64,000 bases of DNA from Luteolibacter arcticus (lineage in GTDB: Bacteria; Verrucomicrobiota; Verrucomicrobiia; Verrucomicrobiales; Akkermansiaceae), in contig NZ_JAPDDT010000004.1 of assembly GCF_025950235.1 (NCBI RefSeq), positions 372,001 through 436,000 of the forward strand. The letters are read 5' to 3'. Below, piece by piece: positions 1 through 7,943 of this stretch. The position numbers and the translations under genes are program-made. The notes beneath the pieces were generated by a model, which was given only the letters and a program-made list of their open reading frames with translations, did not search any database and was not told the DNA's origin. Within the stretch, counting starts at the first letter, position 1, and the number at the start of each line of letters is the position of its first letter.

Positions 1-368
1 AACCACTCGGTGATCCGGTCGTCTCGGCGGTGAGTGATATTGCCGCCCTTGACTTGAATCGCGCCGCGGGACGCTCCCGAAAGTGCCAGCCCCCAGGTCC
101 ATTTCCCGTGGTCCGGCGCGACCGTGAAGCCGGCGTCATCGAATTTCGCCTGCCACCGCTGGCCGGGATTCGGCGCGAGAAAACTGCCGTCCGCCTTCCG
201 GACGATCGCATGGCGGGCCGCTTCACGTGCCGCCCGGATTCCCGCCCACTCGGTCGCACGCAACTCGATTGGCTTCCCGCCCGACTGCTCTCCGGGGGGC
301 CGCGCTTGGGTTTCCAGCGCCAGCAACAGGGGGAAGAAGCAGAGGATAAGCAGTTCGGACGGGGTCAT
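1..368 (-). CDS. secreted protein of unknown function, N-terminal part only
   Basis: Reading leftwards from an ATG at 366-368, an open frame runs off the left window edge, giving about 122 residues of the N-terminus. It opens with a signal peptide (a hydrophobic LLILCFFPLLLAL core followed by TQA). The mature part has the segment TVAPDHGKWTWGLALSGAS. A similar 'pDxGxWxWGLxL' pattern is common at the start of secreted proteins in Planctomycetes and Verrucomicrobia, which is from memory and not checked. No catalytic motif is visible in this piece, and the missing C-terminus could hold the functional domain. The opposite-strand frame is arginine-rich and looks like a shadow. Confidence 0.6.
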   Translation of the reverse strand, partial: MTPSELLILCFFPLLLALETQARPPGEQSGGKPIELRATEWAGIRAAREAARHAIVRKADGSFLAPNPGQRWQAKFDDAGFTVAPDHGKWTWGLALSGASRGAIQVKGGNITHRRDDRITEW

Positions 369-786
369 ATCCAACGGACTCTCGTCGGGGGAGGGACGAT
401 AAGCCGGTCACTCAGTCAGGGGGAACCAATCCGCCGTTTCGTTCCCTTCGGGCTTTTCCGACGACGGATTCGGAAAAATTGGGAGCGAGAACGGCAGATC
501 GTGCTGCGTGGATTAGAACCTCAGTTAGGAGGCCACAAGATTGCCGTCCGACATCGCCGCCACGGTTCCGACACCTGCCTATCCCCTCTAACCGCTGTGA
601 ATTAATTCCCAACAACTTGTGAACAACCTACAGCGTTGAAGCCTCACCCCGGCAGGTCAGTTTCAGAAGACGGAAAATATCATCCCGAGCGAAACGATTT
701 GCAGTCGCGCCCCTCAACCACGCGCCGATCAAGCAGGGCCTCCGGAGTCTTGGAAATCCGCAACGAACATCGATTCGCGAAGCTCC
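369..786. other. intergenic region, no gene seen
   Basis: About 420 bases lie between the start of the partial secreted gene on the left and the stop of the next gene, both on the minus strand. The short open frames here are low in hydrophobic residues and have no recognisable motif. The stretch presumably holds the promoter of the leftmost gene, but I cannot place a convincing -35/-10 pair and saw no strong hairpin. Confidence 0.4.
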
Positions 787-1461
787 CTAGCGCTCCGGCT
801 TCATGCGCCTCAAACTTGCCCGAAAGAATACGTCTTTCGGAATGTCGAGTCTGATCCTCTCGCCATCAATCACCGCCGTATAGAGATGCAGGAACTTCGC
901 GCCCTCGATCAGCTTCAAGTCACTTTCCGGCAGCTTGGTAGTCATGTGCCGCATCGACGGGTCGAACAGTGACTGGTGCAGGCTTCCTGGTCCCACAACC
1001 GGACTACCTCCCTCCTCTATCTCGACCACGATATAAACCCGACTTTCCTCACGCGCGACGGTGACGACGGAGAACTTTGGAATAGTGGCGTCTTGATCCC
1101 TCCACAGAGCCGGCTTGGTATTTTTTTCCCGTGCCGCCTGATCTGAAATCCACCGATCCCAGAATTCCTGATTCCTCATGCCGCGCACCTCTTCGAGGGG
1201 TTCAAAGAAACCCCGGTCCCTAAGCAAATTGCTCTGCAGTCCCTGCCTCCCCGCTGCCAAATCTTCCAGAAACACCACGCGATAGCGTTCCTTTGATACG
1301 GAAGAAAAGTCATTCCACACTTGAGAGGTGCCAAAGGTATTCAGATTGCTGAAGAACTCCTTCATCGCGTCATTCGCCGCTCCTTTGAGATCGGTTGCCG
1401 GAGAAGCAGCCGCCAAATGGGATAGAAGCAGAAGGCATGTGGTAAGGATCAGTCGCTTCAT
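787..1461 (-). CDS. secreted protein of unknown function
   Basis: A 224-residue protein. The ATG at 1461 is chosen because it opens directly into a signal peptide (MKRLILTTCLLLLSHLAAASP); a longer frame upstream would put 19 polar residues in front. After cleavage the protein is soluble, with mixed charge and no cysteine pattern or metal motif I recognise. The C-terminal half reads like a compact alpha/beta domain with many beta-like stretches (VYIVVEIEE, FLHLYTAVIDGERIRLDI). I cannot assign a family. It is followed on the same strand by the alpha-glucan genes after a gap of about 110 bases, but there is no sign of a functional link. Confidence 0.65.
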   Translation of the reverse strand: MKRLILTTCLLLLSHLAAASPATDLKGAANDAMKEFFSNLNTFGTSQVWNDFSSVSKERYRVVFLEDLAAGRQGLQSNLLRDRGFFEPLEEVRGMRNQEFWDRWISDQAAREKNTKPALWRDQDATIPKFSVVTVAREESRVYIVVEIEEGGSPVVGPGSLHQSLFDPSMRHMTTKLPESDLKLIEGAKFLHLYTAVIDGERIRLDIPKDVFFRASLRRMKPER

Positions 1462-1569
1462 TCCGTGATCTGGTGGATCGGCCGACTCAAGCAGCCGCCG
1501 ATCGATCAGGCAAGCCACCCTTCTTAGGAGTGGTAGCCCGCATGGGATTGGAGCACCATTCCAAGCGCC

Positions 1570-2787
1570 TCAAAGCCCGCCGGACCGGGCCTTCTCGGCT
1601 TCGCGGTTCTCGCGGATCCGCCGCAGCCGGACCTGCAAGTCGCCGAGCGCGTTCATGAAGTAGATGTAGGCGTCGTAGGGAGAGCCATACGGCGAGAAGT
1701 ACTGGTGCACGCTGCCATCGGTGCCGTCCTTCGTGGACATCCAGTAGAAGTGGTCGGAAGTCTGCAACTTCGCCCACACGTGCGCGAGGTCGGGGTCCTT
1801 CGCCGCGAGCACCTCCTCCTCGAGGCGGTGGATTTTGGCGATCGCCTCCTGCTGCATCACGTTGCCGGTCCACGCGCTGAGGTCGCGCTCGGCATCGGCC
1901 CATGAGGTCGGCCAATGGCAGTCATACTCGCGGGTGGCGCTGAAGAGATCGACGACCTCCCCGGGGGTCACCCAGTGGAGGCCTTCGTCGAGCATGGCCT
2001 CGGGCAGCTTTTCCCAGAACTCGAAGACCCCGGTGTCCTTCCAGTGGTGCTCTCCGATGGTCTCGTAGTCCATGAAGAGGTTCACCACATCGCCAGGTGC
2101 CTTCTTCACCCAACCGGCGAACTTCTCCGGCGTGAGCGGCCATTCGCTCCAGTTCTTGTCGGAAAAGCGGAAGCCCAGGTCGTCGGAGAGCGAGGCATTG
2201 CGCAACATCGTCTTCAGCCGCGTGACGTAGGGCGCGCGGTAAACGTGGTTGGCCGACTGGCCGTTGAGCACCCATGGCACGCCCTCGGCCATGATGCCGT
2301 CGAAGCCCATGGTCTCGGCCTGTGCGGCGATGGCGTTGTTGTAAATCAGCTCGGTATTCCGGAAGACCCGCGGCCGGACGTGGAAGACCGACTCCAGGGT
2401 TTCAAGGTGCCGTTCGACCTGCCGCTCGAACTCCTTCTTCGAATGCAGGATCGCCAGCGAATGATAATACGTTTCCGCCAACAGCTCGACGCTGCCAGTG
2501 GCGACGAGATCCTGGAACGACTTCAGCACATCGGGCCGGTGGTGCTGCATCTGCTCGATCACCGTGCCGCTGATCGACAACGTCATGCGGAACCGGCCAT
2601 GGGTCTCCTCGATGGCCTTCTTGAAGAGAGCATTGGCGGGCAGATAGCACTTCTCCGCGACTTTGGAGAGAATCTCCGCATTGAGGCCATCATCCTCATA
2701 GAAGGCATGCTGGCCGATGCGGAAAAAGTCGTAAGGGATCAACCGGTTCGGTTGATGCACCTGAAAGTAGAGGCAGGTGTGAGGCAT
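1570..2787 (-). CDS. glycoside hydrolase family 57 alpha-glucan enzyme
   Basis: A 405-residue cytoplasmic protein (no signal peptide). It shows the ordered GH57 landmarks: HQP at residues 11-13, the FRNTELIYNN block with the likely nucleophile Glu146, and the LFMDYETIGEHHW block with the likely acid/base Asp240. GH57 enzymes cleave or rearrange alpha-1,4/1,6-glucans (alpha-amylase, 4-alpha-glucanotransferase, branching enzyme). The length is at the short end of the family, which fits amylase-type members better than the longer branching enzymes; exact specificity cannot be read from the sequence. It lies 33 bases downstream of a GT4 synthase gene on the same strand, so the two probably form an operon of glycogen or maltodextrin metabolism. 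Confidence 0.9.
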   Translation of the reverse strand: MPHTCLYFQVHQPNRLIPYDFFRIGQHAFYEDDGLNAEILSKVAEKCYLPANALFKKAIEETHGRFRMTLSISGTVIEQMQHHRPDVLKSFQDLVATGSVELLAETYYHSLAILHSKKEFERQVERHLETLESVFHVRPRVFRNTELIYNNAIAAQAETMGFDGIMAEGVPWVLNGQSANHVYRAPYVTRLKTMLRNASLSDDLGFRFSDKNWSEWPLTPEKFAGWVKKAPGDVVNLFMDYETIGEHHWKDTGVFEFWEKLPEAMLDEGLHWVTPGEVVDLFSATREYDCHWPTSWADAERDLSAWTGNVMQQEAIAKIHRLEEEVLAAKDPDLAHVWAKLQTSDHFYWMSTKDGTDGSVHQYFSPYGSPYDAYIYFMNALGDLQVRLRRIRENREAEKARSGGL

Positions 2788-2820
2788 GGCTCGGGGCTTA
2801 GGAAGGGGGACCGCTTGCCG

Positions 2821-4164
2821 TCAGTCCCGGAAAAGGCTCAGCGGGTCGGCAGACCCGGGCGGTTGCGGCGGACGCGCGACCAGCTCCTCGTAAATCGCGA
2901 CCACTTTTTCGGCGGCGGCGTCCCACGTGGCGGCGGCGATGTCCTGTTCCGCTTGTTTGACGACGCGCTCGCGCAACTCGTCATCCTCTAACAAATCGAT
3001 GATATGCTGCGCCATCACGTCCACATCCCAGTAGTCGGCCTTGAGCGCGCCTTTCAGCACCTCCGCCACTCCCGACTGCTTGGAAATGACCGCGGGGATG
3101 CCGAATTGGGCGGCCTCCAGCGCGGACAGGCCGAACGGCTCCGAGACGGATGGCATGCAATAGATGTCGGTCATCGAGAGCAGCTCGTTGACCTTCTCCT
3201 TGTTCAGGAAGCCAGTGAAATGCATGTAGCCGCCGAGCCCGCGGAAGGCGGTGCTCTCGGCTAGCGGCTTGAGGCGCTCGCCGGTGCCCGCCATCACGAA
3301 GCGGACGTTGCGGGTTTTCTCCAGCACCTTCGCCGCAATCTCGAGGAAGAACTCCGGACCCTTCTGTGCGGTCAGGCGGCCGAGGAAGAGCACCAGCTTT
3401 TCCGGGAACGGCTTCTTGGTGACGAAGGCCTCGACCGGCTCCGCACCGTTGTGGACCGGGTGGATTTTGGCGGGGTCGATGTTGTAGTGACCCGCGCAGA
3501 TCTGGCCGGTGTAGCGGCTCACGGGAATGATGGCGTCCGCCTGCTCCATCCCGTATTTTTCGAGATCGTAGATCCAGCCGCGGGCATCGGCTCCGGCGCG
3601 GTCGTACTGGGAGGCGTGGACGTGGATGACCAGCGGCTTGCCGGTCGCCTTCTTCACCTCCACGCCGGCGAGGAAAGTCATCCAGTCGTGGGCGTGGACG
3701 ACGTCGAAATCCAACAGCATCGCCATCTTGGCGGCCACCTTGGAGAACTCGATCACCTTGGTGCCGAGATCCGACCCGTAGAGTTCGCCGGTCTTGAATT
3801 GCTCGAGCTGGTTGCGCGTGGTCTTGGAAAAGCGGATCTCGCCGCCGGGCTGCATGACGATCGTTGAAGCAGTCGTTTCATCCGAGTCATAGGGATCGAG
3901 ATGAATCGGCACGCGCTGGATCTGGGCGAAACTCTCGTAGTGATACTTGCCCTCGACGGTCTGCAAGTCCTCCGTCCGCAGGTTGTTCAGGCCGGTCAGC
4001 TTGAAGTCCTTGAAGTCGGCCTCCGGAGCCGAGCGGGGCACAATCACCTGGAGATCCACGTGCTTCGCCAAGGCTTGCGATAGACCCAGACAGGCAATCC
4101 CCAAGCCGCCATTGATCAACGGGGGGAACTCCCAACCCAGTTTGAGAACACGGATCCGATTCAT
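2821..4164 (-). CDS. GT4 glycosyltransferase, glycogen-synthase-like
   Basis: A 447-residue GT-B fold glycosyltransferase from the ATG at 4164. An in-frame ATG at 4194 and a TTG at 4344 are alternatives, but MNRIRVLKLGWEFPP begins exactly at the usual N-terminal strand. The glycine-rich loop INGGLGIACLG is at residues 18-28, HAHDWMT at 157-163, and the EX7E motif spans Glu342 to Glu350 in the block PSVSEPFGLSALEA. This family transfers glucose from a nucleotide sugar to a growing alpha-glucan. GT4 synthases of this type next to a GH57 enzyme are also known from Bacteroidetes glycogen loci (family knowledge). It is divergent from a second, GT5-type synthase across about 380 bases. Confidence 0.88.
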   Translation of the reverse strand: MNRIRVLKLGWEFPPLINGGLGIACLGLSQALAKHVDLQVIVPRSAPEADFKDFKLTGLNNLRTEDLQTVEGKYHYESFAQIQRVPIHLDPYDSDETTASTIVMQPGGEIRFSKTTRNQLEQFKTGELYGSDLGTKVIEFSKVAAKMAMLLDFDVVHAHDWMTFLAGVEVKKATGKPLVIHVHASQYDRAGADARGWIYDLEKYGMEQADAIIPVSRYTGQICAGHYNIDPAKIHPVHNGAEPVEAFVTKKPFPEKLVLFLGRLTAQKGPEFFLEIAAKVLEKTRNVRFVMAGTGERLKPLAESTAFRGLGGYMHFTGFLNKEKVNELLSMTDIYCMPSVSEPFGLSALEAAQFGIPAVISKQSGVAEVLKGALKADYWDVDVMAQHIIDLLEDDELRERVVKQAEQDIAAATWDAAAEKVVAIYEELVARPPQPPGSADPLSLFRD

Positions 4165-4542
4165 GGAGGGAATGAGGCCGATGGATGCCTGCATCCACAG
4201 GTCATTGACGAGCTGTGATCGTCGTGAGCAATGGCCGGGCCAAAGTCGAGACCTTTCCCGTGACGCAAGGCTCAGGTCCTTGAATGCGTTGGAGAAAAAT
4301 CGCTGCCTACGCGGATCGCGTACGCGGCGACCTAATGACTCCAACAGTTAGTTGATTTATCTCGATCCCTCGCCTACGAGATTTTACCCAGCCTGCGATG
4401 ACAGGTCGGCACGCCGTCTGCTGATTCGGGTTATTCACAATATCGCCACTCGTTTCGGGTGGCCTGTGCCCCGCACTCTTGCCTTTCTATCCTACCCGCG
4501 CTCACCATCCACCCCCCTTAGCCTCTTCCGTCGCCCCGCCCC
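4165..4542. promoter_or_regulatory. divergent intergenic region between two glucan operons
   Basis: About 380 bases separate the starts of the leftward GT4-GH57 pair and the rightward GT5-GH57 pair. The middle part is clearly more AT-rich than its surroundings (around 4350-4460), as expected of a shared promoter region. I did not find a convincing palindromic operator. If the GT4 gene really starts at 4344, the region shrinks to 200 bases. Confidence 0.45.
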
Positions 4543-6156
4543 ATGTCCGATCATCTGTCCGCCAAGCCGCCGCGCATTCTCATCGTCACGCCGGAAATCA
4601 CCCACCTGCCCGCAGCACTCGGCCCCGGTGCCGGCCTGATCCGGGCGAAGGCGGGCGGACTGGCGGATGCGACCGCGGCGCTGGTTTCGGGCTTGGTCGA
4701 TCTCGGCGCGGAGGTCCACGTGGCGATGCCGAATTTCCGCCGGCTGTTCCAGCGCGACCACCTCGGGCGGCTTCCGGACGAGATCATTAATACGTCGGTC
4801 CACCCGCGCGACCAGCGCATCCATCTGGCGGACGACTTCGCCTTCCACAATCTCGACCGCGTTTACAGCCACAACCCGCACGAGTGCCTCCATACCTCGC
4901 TGGTGTTCCAGCGGGAGGTCATGCAGCAGATCGTACCGAAGGTTCAGCCGGACATCATTCACTGCAATGACTGGATGACTGGGCTGGTACCCGCTATGGC
5001 CAAGCGCCGTGGCATCAAGTGCCTGTTCACGCTCCACAATATCCACAGCCGCGACGTAACGCTCGAGCGCATGGAGGCCGCCGGCATCGGCGCGGCAGAT
5101 TTCTGGAACCAGCTCTATTTCCTGCGCCCCCCGGGCCACTATCACCAGTGCCGGACCACCGTGCCGGTCCACATGCTGGGCACCGGCGTGTATGCCGCCG
5201 ACCACCTCACCACCGTCAGCCCGGGATTCCTCCAGGAGCTGGCCGAGGGAAAGCATCACGGCGGGGCCTTCCTGCGCGGCGAGATCTGCCAGAAGATGGG
5301 CTCCGGCCGCGCGACCGGCGTGCTCAATTCTCCCGACCCGTCGTATGACCCCGAGTCGGACCCCTCCCTGGAGGCGACCTATGGCGACGTCGACCACGTG
5401 GAGGGCAAGGCCATCAACAAGCTCGCCCTCCAGCGCGAGCTCGGCCTCGATGAGGATCCGGAGGCCGCGATCTTCTTCTGGCCGTCGCGCCTCGATCCCA
5501 TCCAAAAGGGCCCACAGCTCCTCTGCGAAATTCTCCAACGCACGATCTCGGATTACTGGGACCGCAAGCTCCAGATCGTGGTCGTGGCGGATGGCCCGCA
5601 CCAGCACATCCTGCATCACATCAACAACCACCACCACCTGCACCGCCGGGTCGCGATCCGCGACTTCGACGAGCGCCTGGCGCGGCTGGCCTTCGCCGGC
5701 TCGGACTACATGCTGATGCCCTCGCTGTTCGAGCCCTGTGGCCTGCCGCAGATGATCGCACCGCTCTATGGCTGCCTTCCGGTTGTCCACGCCACCGGCG
5801 GCCTGCGCGACACGGTGCGACGGCTGGATTCCGAAAACTCCACCGGCAACGGCTTCTCCTTCAACGACCCGAACGCCGCCGGCCTGCGCTGGGCGATCGA
5901 TGAGGCGATGTGGTTCCACCTCCGCCCGCAGGAAATCCGCGAGCGCGAGATCGCCCGCATCATGCGCCAGAGCCGCCGCGAATTCGATCCGGCCCGCTTC
6001 ACCAATGGCTACGCCGAGATCTACGAGCGCCTGATCGGCCGGCCGCTGGTCGAAGCGAAGCTCGATGAAGTTCTTTCCGAGACCGAAGCGCGTCCCGCGG
6101 CGAAGCAGCCCGTGCTGCAGACGTCCATGGCGACCCGCTCGCGTCCCGCGGCGTGA
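4543..6156 (+). CDS. glgA: glycogen/starch synthase, GT5 family
   Basis: A 537-residue protein with the GT5 synthase signature: KAGGLAD near residue 36 (the Lys-X-Gly-Gly ADP-glucose contact), HCNDWMTGLVP near 140, SRLDPIQKG near 315 and the C-terminal PSLFEPCGLPQM block with Glu397. It would extend alpha-1,4-glucan from ADP-glucose in the cytoplasm. The N-terminal Rossmann half carries insertions relative to E. coli GlgA and the protein is about 60 residues longer, with a tail of low complexity after residue 505. The ATG at 4543 puts the first beta strand (RILIVTPE) at residue 11. A GH57 gene follows on the same strand after 250 bases that contain small hairpins. Confidence 0.9.
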   Translation: MSDHLSAKPPRILIVTPEITHLPAALGPGAGLIRAKAGGLADATAALVSGLVDLGAEVHVAMPNFRRLFQRDHLGRLPDEIINTSVHPRDQRIHLADDFAFHNLDRVYSHNPHECLHTSLVFQREVMQQIVPKVQPDIIHCNDWMTGLVPAMAKRRGIKCLFTLHNIHSRDVTLERMEAAGIGAADFWNQLYFLRPPGHYHQCRTTVPVHMLGTGVYAADHLTTVSPGFLQELAEGKHHGGAFLRGEICQKMGSGRATGVLNSPDPSYDPESDPSLEATYGDVDHVEGKAINKLALQRELGLDEDPEAAIFFWPSRLDPIQKGPQLLCEILQRTISDYWDRKLQIVVVADGPHQHILHHINNHHHLHRRVAIRDFDERLARLAFAGSDYMLMPSLFEPCGLPQMIAPLYGCLPVVHATGGLRDTVRRLDSENSTGNGFSFNDPNAAGLRWAIDEAMWFHLRPQEIREREIARIMRQSRREFDPARFTNGYAEIYERLIGRPLVEAKLDEVLSETEARPAAKQPVLQTSMATRSRPAA

Positions 6157-6160
6157 GCAT

Positions 6161-6217
6161 CTTGGACTGCGGCGACTTGTCACCGCTTTCCGGCAGGCGA
6201 CTTGTCGCCGTGAAGCA
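6161..6217 (+). repeat. REP-like palindromic element between glgA and the GH57 gene
   Basis: Two copies of the palindrome GGCGACTTGTCRCC lie 25 bases apart (6171-6184 and 6196-6209); the second is perfect. A third short hairpin, GCTGCG-N6-CGCAGC, follows at 6264-6281. The arrangement resembles short interspersed palindromic repeats between genes. No other copy was found in this window, so the repeat status is inference from form. It could instead act as an attenuating terminator after glgA; there is no T-run. Confidence 0.4.
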
Positions 6218-6409
6218 CCCTTGCCCATCCGCCACCTCACCTCGGCAAGCCTCGGTGGGGAAAGCTGCGTCGAGTCGCAGCACTCCATGAGCCCCGGGCG
6301 CGTTGGTCCGTATCTGCATCCCGCTCACAATCTTCTCCGGCGCAACGAAACCGATTTCCCTTCGCGACAAATCCGCTAGGGTCATCGCTTCCCAACCCCT
6401 TTCAATCCC

Positions 6410-7858
6410 ATGCCCACCTTGGAAAGCCAGATTCCCCAGATTTGCGGTGATGAAGAAGCCGTCGCCGCCACCATGGCCCACAGCGACCCGGTCGCCCTGC
6501 CGAACAGCGACATCGATTTCGGCAAGGCTCGCGCCGCTTTCTCCGTCGCCCTCCACATGCACCAGCCGCTGATCCCGGCCGGCGGGGGCGACCTCCGCAC
6601 TGCCGCGGTGATCGGCAATCTCCAGGCCATGATGGAGAACCAGGGCACCGGCGATAACCACAACGCCCCGGTCTTCGAGTGGTGCTACAAGCGCATCGGC
6701 GAGTTCGTCCCGCAGCTCGTCGCGCAGGGGAAAAAGCCGCGCGTGATGCTGGAGTATTCCGGATGTCTCTTCGACGGTCTTGTCTCAATGGGCGCGACCC
6801 AGGTGATCGACCTGCTCCGCCCGTTGACCAGCAACCCGGCTTACTCCCGCTGCGTCGAATGGCTCGGCGCGCCGTGGGGCCATGCGGTCGCGCCCTCGAC
6901 CCCGGTGCAGGATTTCCGCCTCCATGTGAAGGCGTGGCAGAACCACTTCGCCGCGCTCTTCGGCCATGAGGCGCTGAATCGCGTGCGCGGCTTCTCGCCC
7001 TCCGAAATGGCGCTGCCGAATCACCCGGACGTTTGCTACGAGTTTGTGAAAACGCTGAAGGACGCCGGCTACCGCTGGGTGCTGGTCCAGGAGCACACAG
7101 TGGAAGAATGCGGCACCGGCTACGGCCTGAGCGCCCCGCATTTCCCGCACCGCCTCGTCGCGAAAAACTCCTCCGGCGAGGAGGTCAGCATCATCGCCAT
7201 CATAAAGACGCAGGGCAGCGACACCAAGCTGGTCGCGCAGATGCAGCCCTACTACGAGGCGAAGAGCCTTTCCAACGTCGAGTTCAAGGGCAAGACCGTG
7301 CCGCGTCTCGTGACCCAGATTGCCGACGGGGAAAACGGCGGCGTGATGATGAACGAGTTCCCGCCGAAGTTCCTCGAGGCCATGAACGAGGCGACCGACA
7401 GCGAGACGCCGGCGGTCAATGTCACCGAGTATCTCGAATACCTCGAAACGCTCGGCATCGGCGAACCGGACTTCACCGCCGTCCAGCCGTCGATGCAGCA
7501 GAAGATCTGGGAACGCATGCCCAATGGCGGTGGCCCCGAAGCGTTGGCCAAGATCATCGAAGACTGCAAGCAGCACGCCCAGCCCTTCCACATGGACGGC
7601 GGGAGCTGGACCAACGACATCTCCTGGGTGAAGGGCTACGACCACGTGCTCGGCCCGATGGAGGAAGCCTCCGCCCTTTTCGAAGAGAAGATCACCAAGG
7701 CCGGCGTGCCCTCATCGGATCCGCGCTATAAGAATGCGCTCTATCACCTGCTCTGCAGCCAGACCAGTTGCTACCGCTACTGGGGCGAGGGCCAGTGGAC
7801 CGACTACGGGCGGGAACTGTGCCGCCGTGCGATCGAGGTCCTGAAGAACGATTTCTAG
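6410..7858 (+). CDS. glycoside hydrolase family 57 protein
   Basis: A 482-residue protein of GH57. HQP is at residues 51-53, the FSPSEMALP block carries the likely nucleophile Glu199, and QIADGENGG carries the likely acid/base Asp306, followed by MMNEFPP. The roughly 40 residues before the first strand are polar and acidic and may be a disordered extension; there is no signal peptide. It differs clearly from the shorter GH57 enzyme at 1570-2787, so the locus holds two subfamilies that may share out hydrolysis and transfer/branching. The neighbouring GT5 synthase upstream on the same strand points to glycogen or maltodextrin turnover. Confidence 0.88.
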   Translation: MPTLESQIPQICGDEEAVAATMAHSDPVALPNSDIDFGKARAAFSVALHMHQPLIPAGGGDLRTAAVIGNLQAMMENQGTGDNHNAPVFEWCYKRIGEFVPQLVAQGKKPRVMLEYSGCLFDGLVSMGATQVIDLLRPLTSNPAYSRCVEWLGAPWGHAVAPSTPVQDFRLHVKAWQNHFAALFGHEALNRVRGFSPSEMALPNHPDVCYEFVKTLKDAGYRWVLVQEHTVEECGTGYGLSAPHFPHRLVAKNSSGEEVSIIAIIKTQGSDTKLVAQMQPYYEAKSLSNVEFKGKTVPRLVTQIADGENGGVMMNEFPPKFLEAMNEATDSETPAVNVTEYLEYLETLGIGEPDFTAVQPSMQQKIWERMPNGGGPEALAKIIEDCKQHAQPFHMDGGSWTNDISWVKGYDHVLGPMEEASALFEEKITKAGVPSSDPRYKNALYHLLCSQTSCYRYWGEGQWTDYGRELCRRAIEVLKNDF

Positions 7859-7943
7859 CTTCCGAATTCCAAAATAGGCGCTGATTTCGTCTTTTTACGT
7901 CTGGAATCCGAAACAAAAACCGCTTTTATGGCGTTTAACCGCC

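Noticed and set aside
4492..6288. 598-codon leftward frame opposite glgA
   Set aside because: Its composition is that of an antisense shadow, and the rightward frame has all GT5 motifs.
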